Assembly: GCA_002070475.1 (NCBI GenBank)
Contig: MWDI01000016.1
Coordinates: 109,342-173,341, forward strand
Origin: Firmicutes bacterium ADurb.Bin146
Lineage (GTDB): Bacteria > Bacillota > Clostridia > DUPQ01
DNA length: 64,000 nt
Direction: 5' to 3'
Part shown: in pieces, positions 56,794 through 64,000 of the stretch
Layout of the letters: each line of letters starts with the position of its first letter
How positions within the stretch are numbered: the stretch's first letter is position 1
The notes under the pieces: generated by a model
Databases searched by the model: none
What the model was told of the DNA's origin: nothing
Seen by the model: only the letters and a program-made list of their open reading frames with translations
Translations under genes and position numbers: made by a program

Positions 56794-58302
56794 TTACACC
56801 TCCTCATTTGCAGGAACAAAGTCATTGCAATGTTCTTTATTCCATTCTTCTTCTTTTTTTGCGCGCATCTGGTTTAATTCGCTCAGTATTTGTTCTTTTC
56901 TTTTTCCTGTGTAGTTGTCAAAAAACATAACAAGAGCAGGAATAAGATTTCCTACTATTCCAGTAACGGTTAAAAGATAGAATATCCCGTTTAAAGTTTG
57001 AGTGGTCTGTACAACATTTATGGTAGTTGATCCAAATGATTTGGCACTTATATACCCGATAATAACAAGACCAGCAGGAAGCAGAAGGTCCTTCCATAAA
57101 CCGCTTAATCGGTTAGCCATGGAGTTAAGAGCAAACACCATGGATTCGCATCTTATCGGTTCGTTATGTTTCTTCCACATCTTGTATTCCATATAGTCTG
57201 TGCTGTCAGCAAGAAGTATCTTTTTAGCTGCACTCATTGCTCCATTTGGGAAGCCTGCAATCCCAATACAGATTGCTATCAGTATAAAGGATTGATATCC
57301 GGCAATTAAGAGGATTATATACATAATACCTGTTAAGAGATATCCATAGAAAATAATGTCTCTTGAGGAAAACTTGCTTCCGATAAACGGGACAAGAGCA
57401 ATACCAACATATGACAAAGCAGCACTGATTGTTCCTACGACAGTAGCCATCCAAAAAGCTTCAAGTGTTTCAAGATAGAAGAATGCCAAAAGCCCATAGC
57501 ATACTGTACGGACAGAAGAAATAATATTGGATATGATCAGCAGCCACATAGGTTTATTCAATGAAAGAGCTTTGAAATTCAATTTGACAGTAGCAGGTTT
57601 TCTCCATTTCGCTGCTGTTTTTTCCTTTAATGTGAAATATGGAACCAGCATCATTCCTAATCCGATTAAGCCGAACACGATTGCGAAAATAAGGTATATG
57701 GTAGCCTCATATTCCATATATATAGCTACAAAAATAGGTATTAATCCACTTGGCAACATACCTCCAAGTGTGGAGGCGAGCTGAGCGACAGTATAAAAAT
57801 TCTTCCTGTCAACAGGATTTGTGGTCATACGGGCTGACATAGTCATCATTGACATATCATAAAAACCATCAGCTATACAGTATATGAGATAAAAAACAAA
57901 TACATAAGCTATTCTGGCACTTAAGTTCAATCCCGGTACAATAAACAATAGAATCGATGATATCGCCAGTGGAAATGGTGAAATCAGCAGCATGGCTTTT
58001 GTAATGCTACGGCCGCTCTTTGTCGACTTATCCAGTATAACTCCTGCAATAGGATCTACTATGATGTTTACAATCTTTGCAACAGCCATGAGGATAAGGA
58101 TTACTGCAGAATCAATTCCCATGAATCTTGCCAGAAACAGAGTAAGGACATAAGCCTCCACATCCTGTGTCATAGAGTTACCCATAATACCGCTGGCAAA
58201 TCCGACTTGTTCTTTAATCGTAAAAGTCGGATTATGAATTACCTTATTCCATGCGGTTTTCAATTTGCTTCCAAAGGATTTCTTTTTGATAACCTCTTCC
58301 AT
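56794..58302 (-). CDS. GPH family symporter (operon transporter)
   Basis: A 502-residue transporter with twelve helices and GPH features: SGIMGNSMTQDVEAYVLTL in helix 1, the IIVDPIAGVILDKSTKSGRS loop and ADSTDYMEYKMWKKHNEP near helix 10. The ATG has a very strong AGGAGGAG site. It is the only transporter of this operon and should import the sugar or oligosaccharide released outside. The substrate is unknown. A C-terminal basic tail (EQILSELNQMRAKKEEEWN) is cytosolic. Confidence 0.92.
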   Translation of the reverse strand: MEEVIKKKSFGSKLKTAWNKVIHNPTFTIKEQVGFASGIMGNSMTQDVEAYVLTLFLARFMGIDSAVILILMAVAKIVNIIVDPIAGVILDKSTKSGRSITKAMLLISPFPLAISSILLFIVPGLNLSARIAYVFVFYLIYCIADGFYDMSMMTMSARMTTNPVDRKNFYTVAQLASTLGGMLPSGLIPIFVAIYMEYEATIYLIFAIVFGLIGLGMMLVPYFTLKEKTAAKWRKPATVKLNFKALSLNKPMWLLIISNIISSVRTVCYGLLAFFYLETLEAFWMATVVGTISAALSYVGIALVPFIGSKFSSRDIIFYGYLLTGIMYIILLIAGYQSFILIAICIGIAGFPNGAMSAAKKILLADSTDYMEYKMWKKHNEPIRCESMVFALNSMANRLSGLWKDLLLPAGLVIIGYISAKSFGSTTINVVQTTQTLNGIFYLLTVTGIVGNLIPALVMFFDNYTGKRKEQILSELNQMRAKKEEEWNKEHCNDFVPANEEV

Positions 58303-58323
58303 TTCTCCTCCTAAAATTTTATA

Positions 58324-60813
58324 TTAACTTTTCTTGCTGCTTACAATCTCCAGTTTTCCTGCTATATCCAACGGATAGTTGTGAGCTTTTTCACCATTAA
58401 CATATAGGGCACCATTCTTTATCTCATAACGCTCATAGCCGTTTGTTACTGTTATCTTTCCCTTATCTTCAGCTATTATTTCTAATTGTTCCATTTCTCT
58501 TAAGAGTTGGTCTACATCCTGGTATTCTCCATAAACTCCCACCTTAAGCACCCACAAATTATCATAGCCTGGGCTTATAAATTCACGCTTGCAACAAGGT
58601 CCCGTATCCTGCATACGAAGACCATTCAAGGCTCTGATACCGATATAACCTCCATCTTTCTCTAATGCAATGGCATTGTTGCTAATCCTATAGCTATGAA
58701 ATTCACTAAGCGGAATGTATGCGTGGGTGTAATCTAAAAGTTTTTTATCTTCGATATTATACTCAATAAGTGAAATATTCCTATGCTGTACTGCCAGTGG
58801 CAGGCATCCGTTTCCCGCCCAGAATCCGGGACGGCCGTTGCCATAAATTTTAATCTCTCCCGGATGATTGATAAATACCTGAGCTGTTCCGTCGAGAGTC
58901 GCCTGTACAACATTTTCCTGATAACCCGGGCTATATGGTTTTAGACCGACAGCAGTAGAGAGAAGCGCATTTGAGTTTTTATACAAATAAAGGTTAACAA
59001 GCTGGTTTATACCCTGTGTATTCTGATAAATAAGTTCTTCATCCTCGCTTAGTCTGACATACCGTTCATATTCCTTTGGAGGTTTGTAATCTCCTACTAC
59101 AATAGGTACCAGAGCCCGGAAATGCTCATTCATATATCCTGCATTGTAAAACAGATACAATAGGGAAGGCATCCCCGTACTGTAGCTGCCTTTAAGCTCC
59201 CTTTCATAGGTTCTGCCAAAGCTTGTCATAATATTACCCTTATGTTCGTTGACTGCAAGAAAAAATGAAAGCATATCCAGTGCTTTTCTGGCTTTTTCAT
59301 GTAATGATGAACCTTTCGGTGTTAAATTATATAAATAAGCCAAGCCCATAATATCAATAGGCAGGTAAGTGCTGGAATTCCATTCTGTTGTAAATTCTGA
59401 AAAAAAGTTATCAAACCATATATCCAAAAGCTTCTCAGCTTTTTTACATGCTTCTTTTCCTGTTAAACCGCTACAGGTAAAGATACGCTCAGGTAATGAC
59501 TTCCCAGCGAAATATTGGCATATATGAAACATTAGTGCATGGTTTTCACTGAAAAACCACATCACATCGTCACCAGGTTCATCAATCCAGTATCGGTATC
59601 CAGCCATAGCGTCTTCCACTTCTTGTCTTAGTTTATCAGTGAACTGGTCTTTGAATCTTACATACATATATACCATGATGATAAGATGAAAATCTGAACA
59701 ATCACGCTTTTCATTCACCCATTCCAGATGATTGGATAGAATATCTTCCAGATTATCCGGTGTCTCTCCCTCGTGGAGCATAATTACCGCGCGGTAGTCA
59801 CTTTTTTTGTCTGCATTACAGATAATCTGTCTGATTCGCTGTTTTCTTTCTTCATAAGTATCCTCGTGATATTCCAAAAGCTTTTTATTTACTGAATGAG
59901 TACCAATCACATTACTTATATTGATCTCAGATACCACAACCTCCAGCTTGAAATAATAGAAGGAAGAAGGTATTTCATCAGCATTAAACAGTGTCAATCC
60001 TTTCTGCCCTGGTTGTATAAGGTACTGTTTCGGTTCTAAATTTCTATCCGCAGTGAGAGTCATTTTAACAGGTACATCAGCAAAGGATTCTAGTTTTAAA
60101 AATACTGCTTCACTAAGATATACCTCTTTGTCAAAATATATTCTGGAAAGCGAATCTTCCGCTTTCATTACTAATTCTGTGTCAGTTTCCTCTTTTACTT
60201 GAATCCGAATCCGTATATCCTGATTTCCAAGATAACGCACTTTATAAAAGAAAGCCGTATCCCGTTCTGCAAGGTCTTCCAAGCAAACCACTAGTTTGTT
60301 CATGCCTTTATGTAAGTTCATTGTTATAACTGTGTACTGCTCGCTATTTCTTTTAAACGGTACATAATCCTTAACTAACTCATCATTTAACCAGACTGTA
60401 AGAGCACCACAGGTTGAAATTTCAAAATATGCAGTTTCTTCTTTAGGCACATCCAAATATGTACAACCATAGCTTCTAAGATACATAGGATTTGTATAGA
60501 AGCCGGAATCATCTATGCCTGTATTGCCAAAAGGGAAATATATTTTAAGCTGCTTGTTCTGTTCGAATACTTCTATTTCATCTTTAGGAAACAAGCAGCT
60601 CAAATCAAGATAGGGAGGAACATTACCGATTCGCTCTTGTACAACTTCTTTTCTGCAAGGATTATCATGTATTGACGGGTTGTTTATAAGCCACTCATTT
60701 ACTTTTCCATTAAGAACAGTCTTACTAAAAGGATTTTCCTTGCAAAATATCCCTGCAGTCAGAAAACGGTTTATATATCCTTTTGAAAATAGTCTGTACT
60801 CTAAGTATTTCAT
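58324..60813 (-). CDS. Unrecognised 829-residue protein, possible alpha/alpha-toroid glycan enzyme
   Basis: No signal peptide. The N-terminal 310 residues are beta-rich, including a galactose-binding-like domain (YFEISTCGALTVWLNDEL). The middle (about 340-620) is helical and Trp/His-rich with FFSENHALMFHICQYFAGK, resembling the N-H-A-L block of heparinase II/III- and alginate-lyase-like toroids. The C-terminal 200 residues are beta-sandwich-like (GYQENVVQATLDGTAQVFIN). This layout matches a polysaccharide lyase or glycosidase, but no family or catalytic residues can be assigned. It sits between the GPH symporter and the PHP gene in the operon. Confidence 0.7.
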   Translation of the reverse strand: MKYLEYRLFSKGYINRFLTAGIFCKENPFSKTVLNGKVNEWLINNPSIHDNPCRKEVVQERIGNVPPYLDLSCLFPKDEIEVFEQNKQLKIYFPFGNTGIDDSGFYTNPMYLRSYGCTYLDVPKEETAYFEISTCGALTVWLNDELVKDYVPFKRNSEQYTVITMNLHKGMNKLVVCLEDLAERDTAFFYKVRYLGNQDIRIRIQVKEETDTELVMKAEDSLSRIYFDKEVYLSEAVFLKLESFADVPVKMTLTADRNLEPKQYLIQPGQKGLTLFNADEIPSSFYYFKLEVVVSEINISNVIGTHSVNKKLLEYHEDTYEERKQRIRQIICNADKKSDYRAVIMLHEGETPDNLEDILSNHLEWVNEKRDCSDFHLIIMVYMYVRFKDQFTDKLRQEVEDAMAGYRYWIDEPGDDVMWFFSENHALMFHICQYFAGKSLPERIFTCSGLTGKEACKKAEKLLDIWFDNFFSEFTTEWNSSTYLPIDIMGLAYLYNLTPKGSSLHEKARKALDMLSFFLAVNEHKGNIMTSFGRTYERELKGSYSTGMPSLLYLFYNAGYMNEHFRALVPIVVGDYKPPKEYERYVRLSEDEELIYQNTQGINQLVNLYLYKNSNALLSTAVGLKPYSPGYQENVVQATLDGTAQVFINHPGEIKIYGNGRPGFWAGNGCLPLAVQHRNISLIEYNIEDKKLLDYTHAYIPLSEFHSYRISNNAIALEKDGGYIGIRALNGLRMQDTGPCCKREFISPGYDNLWVLKVGVYGEYQDVDQLLREMEQLEIIAEDKGKITVTNGYERYEIKNGALYVNGEKAHNYPLDIAGKLEIVSSKKS

Positions 60814-60825
60814 AATTTATCAGTC

Positions 60826-61749
60826 CTAATCAAGGTATATTGGATTGGTATAGGCGGAACGTCCCGCTGCATCCATACATTCCGCACGTACCAATTTTTC
60901 GGGGCCTCTAAGTTTCGTTACAAATTCTGTAACATGTCTTCCAAATTTGCGCTGATAAGGTCTACCATGCCCGCTGATAAAAATACGTTCACATGGCGAG
61001 CAGACCACGTGAATCTCATCATCCTCAACATAAAAATCATAAATAGATGGGCCTGTAGAGGTGTAAAAGCTGCCTGTTTTCATTGCATTCATAATAGATT
61101 TGGCAGACCGGTCTGCTGCTTTTACTACGGTAAATCCGCCAAATGAATCGCTGTACATTGAATCGAGTTCATGATGGTTGTGATTGTCATCACCGCCTCC
61201 GTTCCACAGCCTGCAGCCGCGATAGAGCATTTCCGACCAGAAAACACTTCCGTCTCCTGTATTTTCCAGCCACTCTGTACCGTAGTTGATAATTTCAACG
61301 GCATCATAAGGATTTTCATCCTCTATCTCTGAGCTGTTAAGCATAGACCAGTGCGGATGGTTGAGCATAACATAACAGCCTTTTTCACGAAGCTTGTAAC
61401 ATAGTGCAATGGATTCCTTGCCGGTTCTGACCGGCAGGTGAATCTTCTGTCCCGGTTCAATTCCATCGATTTTATCATCCCATAAAAAGTGCACATGAAT
61501 ATCTTTATCATTAGAAGCATTAGCCCATAATTCAAAGCCTTGTATCATTGTAAATTTTTCATCGGTCAGCATTCGGGTATCTGTGTAGGTGTCATGGTCG
61601 GTAACTGCCAAAAAATCGTAACCGTGATGCTTATACGCCTCTTTCATCTGTTCCGGTGTTAAATCACCATCTGAAAAAACGCTATGGCTGTGTATGTTTC
61701 CCTTTAACCAGATAGCATTCTCATCTTGTAAAAAAATCGTCCTCTTCAT
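60826..61749 (-). CDS. PHP domain phosphoesterase, CehA/McbA-like
   Basis: A 307-residue cytosolic metal-dependent phosphoesterase read from MKRTIFLQDENAI (GGGGGTGG 5 bases upstream). The first PHP motif is NIHSHSVFSDGD (His 20 and 22), with AVTDHDTYTDTRM (about 48), the LNHPHW histidine block near 126 and NGGDDNHNHHELDS near 190. It is the first gene of the operon. PHP enzymes of this group (CehA/McbA) hydrolyse phosphoesters of sugars and other small molecules. Its pairing with the extracellular metallophosphoesterase suggests two successive dephosphorylation steps. Confidence 0.88.
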   Translation of the reverse strand: MKRTIFLQDENAIWLKGNIHSHSVFSDGDLTPEQMKEAYKHHGYDFLAVTDHDTYTDTRMLTDEKFTMIQGFELWANASNDKDIHVHFLWDDKIDGIEPGQKIHLPVRTGKESIALCYKLREKGCYVMLNHPHWSMLNSSEIEDENPYDAVEIINYGTEWLENTGDGSVFWSEMLYRGCRLWNGGGDDNHNHHELDSMYSDSFGGFTVVKAADRSAKSIMNAMKTGSFYTSTGPSIYDFYVEDDEIHVVCSPCERIFISGHGRPYQRKFGRHVTEFVTKLRGPEKLVRAECMDAAGRSAYTNPIYLD

Positions 61750-61877
61750 GCTTACCACCCCCATAAATAGCATTTTCAATTAAGCGATTTATCTAATACC
61801 CCTTGTTGTAAAACCATAATCAGGTCAAAAAGCACTAGAAATTGCTTTATTGTCCATATATTTGTCTTGTCTTTTGT

Positions 61878-61895
61878 ATTTTACACGTGTTAAAT
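61878..61895. promoter_or_regulatory. LacI-type operator of the 52-62 kb operon
   Basis: ATTTTACACGTGTTAAAT is an 18-base near-palindrome around a central CACGTG, the CG-centred form typical of LacI family operators. It lies just downstream of the -10 box of the predicted promoter. Confidence 0.55.
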
Positions 61896-61906
61896 TATAT
61901 AAAGCA

Positions 61907-61935
61907 ATTATAAACGTTATTGAAAGTCAACGCAA
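61907..61935 (-). promoter_or_regulatory. Promoter of the 52-62 kb operon
   Basis: On the minus strand TTGCGT (61930-61935) and TATAAT (61907-61912) are 17 bases apart; the PHP gene starts about 160 bases later. Apart from this promoter, the operator and the leader, the stretch 61750-62080 shows nothing I can support. Confidence 0.5.
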
Positions 61936-62080
61936 GACTATTTTTATATTATTATGAGGTTTGATAAATGTTTCTCATAAAGAAGGAGAATTGTCTGTAT
62001 GACAAGAAAGACTCTGAAAAATTATCATGTATTAATGCTTGAAATAATATTCTGAATAGAGCCATTTCATTCTTTCATAA

Positions 62081-62170
62081 TCAGAACAACTCAATGAGCT
62101 AGCCGCTAGGCATCAGGTCAACCCTGTAGTAATAAGCAGGTGGAAATTGAAGGCCTACACCGCAAGATAG
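62081..62170 (+). mobile_element. Relic of an IS3-family transposase OrfA
   Basis: A stop-bounded frame reads EQLNELAARHQVNPVVISRW and then KLKAY, the helix-turn-helix of IS3/IS150-type OrfA proteins (ELA-xx-VxP-xxIxxWK). It breaks off in a stop after 29 codons. No OrfB and no terminal repeats are seen. It stands directly beside the cut end of the AbiEii gene. Confidence 0.6.
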
Positions 62171-62219
62171 GGTAGTTGACCGTAGAGGTCGACTTACTCA
62201 AAAAAATCTGTGGAAATCC

Positions 62220-62702
62220 TCAAAAGAAAGTGAGCGAAAGTGAACGCTTGGAATACGTTGGCTTAGGGATAACAACATCTCCAACTCCAATATCTATATC
62301 AAATGGAGTTCTTGTATTACCAATTAACCCTATCATTTTTATTCTTACCCCTTGATACTCTCTTTGTTCTGATATTGGGTTGATAGATTTTATTTCAAAG
62401 CTGATATAGTCATTCTCTGTATCTATATTAATTATATCTTTAATCATTTCCTCAATATTTTCATGTTCATTAGAATAACTATTTATAAGAAAATCTATAT
62501 CTCTAGTTGGTCTGCTCTCAAAATTTGTAATTAGATAAAGAAATAGGTCACCTTTTAAAACTAAATTGTATTGAAACTTTGAATAACTTAGCCTTCTTAA
62601 AAATTCTTCTTGACAAAACAATTGTAAGCTAAGTTGAAATGAAATACCAGAATTCTGTGATTTGTTTCGCAGTTTTTGTAGTACTGATTTGACTCTATTC
62701 AT
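62220..62702 (-). pseudogene. Truncated AbiEii nucleotidyltransferase toxin
   Basis: The frame starts with MNRVKSVLQKL, 5 bases after the abiEi stop, with a GGAG site inside that gene's end. It carries the AbiEii core LVLKGDLFLYLI and SRPTRDIDFLIN (DxD metal site), then MIGLIGNTRTPFDIDIGVGD. It stops at residue 160, where family members have about 250-300; the end falls next to the IS3 relic, so the C-terminal part was cut away. The first motif has Asp in place of the second Gly (KGG to KGD). The protein is probably inactive. Confidence 0.75.
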
Positions 62703-62707
62703 CACAA

Positions 62708-63301
62708 CTATACTCCAATCATTGTTCTCACCTTGTTTTCCGCTCTCATTTTTTTTGCATACTTCAATAAGTTTGAAGTGTTCTTTTTAGGGTCAACTAA
62801 ATAACTCTTAATGGCTTGATTGACGATTTCTCTGTCAATCTTACTTTCATTTCTTACTACATCACAAATCGTTCTATCTTTATCAAATATATTTATGTCT
62901 TGTCCCTCATAGTTAATTTTTGTCTTACCAATGCTCATATATTTTTCAATTATATAATATGGCTTGACTTTGGGATATTTAATATCAAATCTTGACCTCG
63001 AACTATCTCTTTCTACAGCTAGATGCCATTCATATGGTGTTCTATCTATATAGTCGTATATATACAAGGCTGATAATAAGTATACTACAGCATCAGGAAA
63101 CAATCTCGTAATAATAGTGGCATCAGAAACAAATTCATCTTCTTGCCATTCATAATATCCTCTTTTAATCTTCCTAATAAAACCTTTATCCGTAAGCTCT
63201 TTCAAATATTTATGATGATATCCTGCTTCTTGAAACTTTGATGTTGTGAGGATGCCGTCATATTTAGCAAAAACTCTTTTAAATTCTTCATAATTATCCA
63301 T
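62708..63301 (-). CDS. abiEi: AbiEi-type antitoxin (type IV toxin-antitoxin)
   Basis: A 197-residue AbiEi antitoxin. Its N-terminal winged HTH (FAKYDGILTTSKFQEAGYHHKYLKELTDKGFIRKIKRGYYEW, about 11-53) binds the operon promoter in related systems, and the C-terminal domain includes DRTICDVVRNESKIDREIVNQ. It is intact and directly followed by the truncated toxin. AbiE systems work by abortive infection, with the nucleotidyltransferase toxin neutralised indirectly. With the toxin cut, the antitoxin is probably a relic under no selection. Confidence 0.88.
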   Translation of the reverse strand: MDNYEEFKRVFAKYDGILTTSKFQEAGYHHKYLKELTDKGFIRKIKRGYYEWQEDEFVSDATIITRLFPDAVVYLLSALYIYDYIDRTPYEWHLAVERDSSRSRFDIKYPKVKPYYIIEKYMSIGKTKINYEGQDINIFDKDRTICDVVRNESKIDREIVNQAIKSYLVDPKKNTSNLLKYAKKMRAENKVRTMIGV

Positions 63302-63337
63302 TCAAAACTATCTACATATATTTTAATATGTGTATAG

Positions 63338-63478
63338 TTATGATTCTCGAATACCTTTGATTTTTTCTTGCTTGTTATTATTCCTATAATCTGATTTAGA
63401 TTGCCTTTTAAGAAATCTTTCAAACATATAGTTTTGTAATTTAACATCGGCTGACACCTTAGCGAGATGCGGAGCAGC
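63338..63478 (-). pseudogene. N-terminal relic of a second AbiEii/AbiGii-like toxin
   Basis: The frame reads HLAKVSADVKLQNYMFERFL followed by KRQSKSDYRNN, which is the start of AbiEii-family proteins (V-x-LQNYMFERFLxR-SxSxYxxNF), then ends at TAA after a scrambled stretch. The KGG and DxD motifs are gone. This is a different subgroup from the toxin at 62220 and lies just upstream of the AbiEi gene. Confidence 0.5.
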
Positions 63479-63523
63479 TCGCTAAATTTACTGAGGAATT
63501 CAAGTCTGGCGTGACGATGGATG

Positions 63524-63646
63524 TTGCACTATGTCCTCGACATCGGACATGTTTCCTGTAATAGCGAGTGCAGTGTGATATAGTCTATTTTCATGTTATG
63601 TTACAACCGCTTCAAAGTCCTTCGGCCGATAGGATTTATGTGCCAT
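63524..63646 (-). pseudogene. N-terminal relic of an ECF sigma factor
   Basis: A good start (GGAGGTGAAGCA, then ATG at 63646) reads MAHKSYRPKDFEAVVT, a TAA, and then HENRLYHTALAITGNMSDVE followed by DIVQ in the same frame. This is sigma region 2 of ECF factors (LYxTALAITGNxxDAEDIVQ). It is broken by the stop and by a junction right after DIVQ. Confidence 0.6.
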
Positions 63647-63701
63647 TTGCTTCACCTCCTTCAATCTATATACTCTTTACACGACGAAAAGACTGCATAG
63701 T

Positions 63702-63731
63702 ATTATAAAAAAGTATAAAGTTTATACTCAA
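63702..63731 (-). promoter_or_regulatory. Promoter with 17-base palindrome before the sigma-factor relic
   Basis: TTGAGT (63726-63731) and TATAAT (63702-63707) are 18 bases apart on the minus strand. Inside the spacer is the perfect palindrome AGTATAAA-G-TTTATACT (63712-63728). Confidence 0.45.
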
Positions 63732-63737
63732 TATAAA

Positions 63738-63779
63738 ACCGAGCAGTCTCTCCATTTATACGGAAACAGTATGCTCGGT
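63738..63779 (-). terminator. Possible terminator downstream of the rlmD end
   Basis: ACCGAGCA (63738-63745) and TGCTCGGT (63772-63779) can pair over 26 bases; on the minus strand TTTTATATT follows. It is 180 bases after the rlmD stop. Between 63780 and 63958 I see nothing else. Confidence 0.4.
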
Positions 63780-63958
63780 ATATTCTTGATTTATCGCACG
63801 CATATTATCAGTTTACTTATCCTAACATCCAACCTGACCACTTGACTATCAAAAGCCGCTCTTATAGACTTGTTTCCTCGAACCGATAAAATCAGGTTTT
63901 TCGCTTTATTATATCCACGCGTGCTAAAAGCATTGATATATAAGTGTTTTCAGTAAAA

Positions 63959-64000
63959 TCAATCTTTCGCTCTTGACATCAAAACGACTGTTTCCACATG
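63959..64000 (-). CDS. rlmD: C-terminal end of a probable 23S rRNA uracil methyltransferase (partial)
   Basis: The last 14 codons at the right edge, HVETVVLMSRAKD and TGA, match the very conserved C-terminus of RumA/RlmD methyltransferases. The start and the rest of the gene lie beyond the window. The relics between it and the 52-62 kb operon (AbiE, IS3, ECF) are what one finds where mobile elements have inserted behind rumA. Confidence 0.5.
   Translation of the reverse strand, partial: HVETVVLMSRAKD

Noticed and set aside
62090..62220. Structured RNA or group II intron end
   Set aside because: It reads as IS3 OrfA helix-turn-helix codons followed by stops; no domain V or intron boundary motif was seen.
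48609..64000. Complete integrative element flanked by rumA repeats
   Set aside because: The two methyltransferase ends share only the protein motif, and no integrase, relaxase or conjugation genes lie between them.
1..64000. CRISPR array, tRNA or rRNA genes
   Set aside because: No regularly spaced repeats, cloverleaf sequences or rRNA-like segments were seen on either strand.

Overview
The window reads as chromosome from a low-GC Gram-positive anaerobe, most likely Bacillota of the Clostridia type. The reasons are A+T-rich intergenic DNA, AGGAGG-type ribosome sites in front of most genes, a Gram-positive lipobox protein, GPH sugar symporters, BadF-type sugar kinases and AbiE systems. The species cannot be named from the sequence. 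Most genes lie on the minus strand. No rRNA, tRNA, CRISPR array or complete mobile element was seen.

Region by region. 0-5 kb holds housekeeping genes: clpB, an mscL-corA pair and purC. 5-9.9 kb has a GH95/DUF5703-like glycosidase and an AbrB-controlled ABC-2 exporter operon with a DUF3795 protein. 9.9-17.5 kb has an alpha/beta hydrolase behind an excisionase-type HTH gene, a ZIP metal transporter, a chromate transporter broken by two compensating frameshifts, a 72-residue helical peptide gene, an XRE/DUF2975 pair and a HerA-like ATPase. 17.5-23.2 kb has an MFS exporter and a cluster with a radical SAM enzyme coupled to a two-domain GNAT protein, an unrecognised 312-residue protein and another GNAT enzyme. 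23.2-28.4 kb is a GH2 beta-galactosidase/GPH symporter operon opposite an AraC regulator whose probable direct-repeat sites are visible.

28.4-39 kb is mixed: a broken isochorismatase-like gene, a heavy-metal P-type ATPase operon behind a palindromic operator, a radical SAM/SPASM gene joined to rluF, an EamA exporter, GNAT, DUF1905, DUF1232 and AraC/GyrI genes, and a TetR-flavoprotein operon with a clear palindromic operator. 39-43 kb is a MurNAc-recycling-like operon (DUF6259 glycosidase, MurQ, and an HTH-sugar kinase fusion). 43-47 kb carries a nucleoside phosphorylase, a GGDEF protein, a CPBP protease, DUF3788 and DsrE proteins.

47-51.5 kb is a graveyard: two decayed DUF4143 AAA ATPases around one intact one, a broken HIT gene, fragments resembling RlmJ and RlmD methyltransferases, and one copy of a 54-bp perfect repeat whose other copy lies inverted at 23.1 kb. 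51.6-61.75 kb is one long minus-strand operon: PHP phosphoesterase, an unrecognised 829-residue toroid-like protein, GPH symporter, orphan solute-binding lipoprotein, membrane-anchored metallophosphoesterase, RG-lyase-like propeller, LacI regulator and YhhN protein. It starts at a recognisable promoter with a LacI-type operator and is the best candidate for an undescribed catabolic system. 62-64 kb holds an AbiE toxin-antitoxin locus cut at an IS3-family remnant, a second AbiEii-like relic, an ECF sigma-factor relic behind an intact-looking promoter, and the last codons of a probable rlmD.
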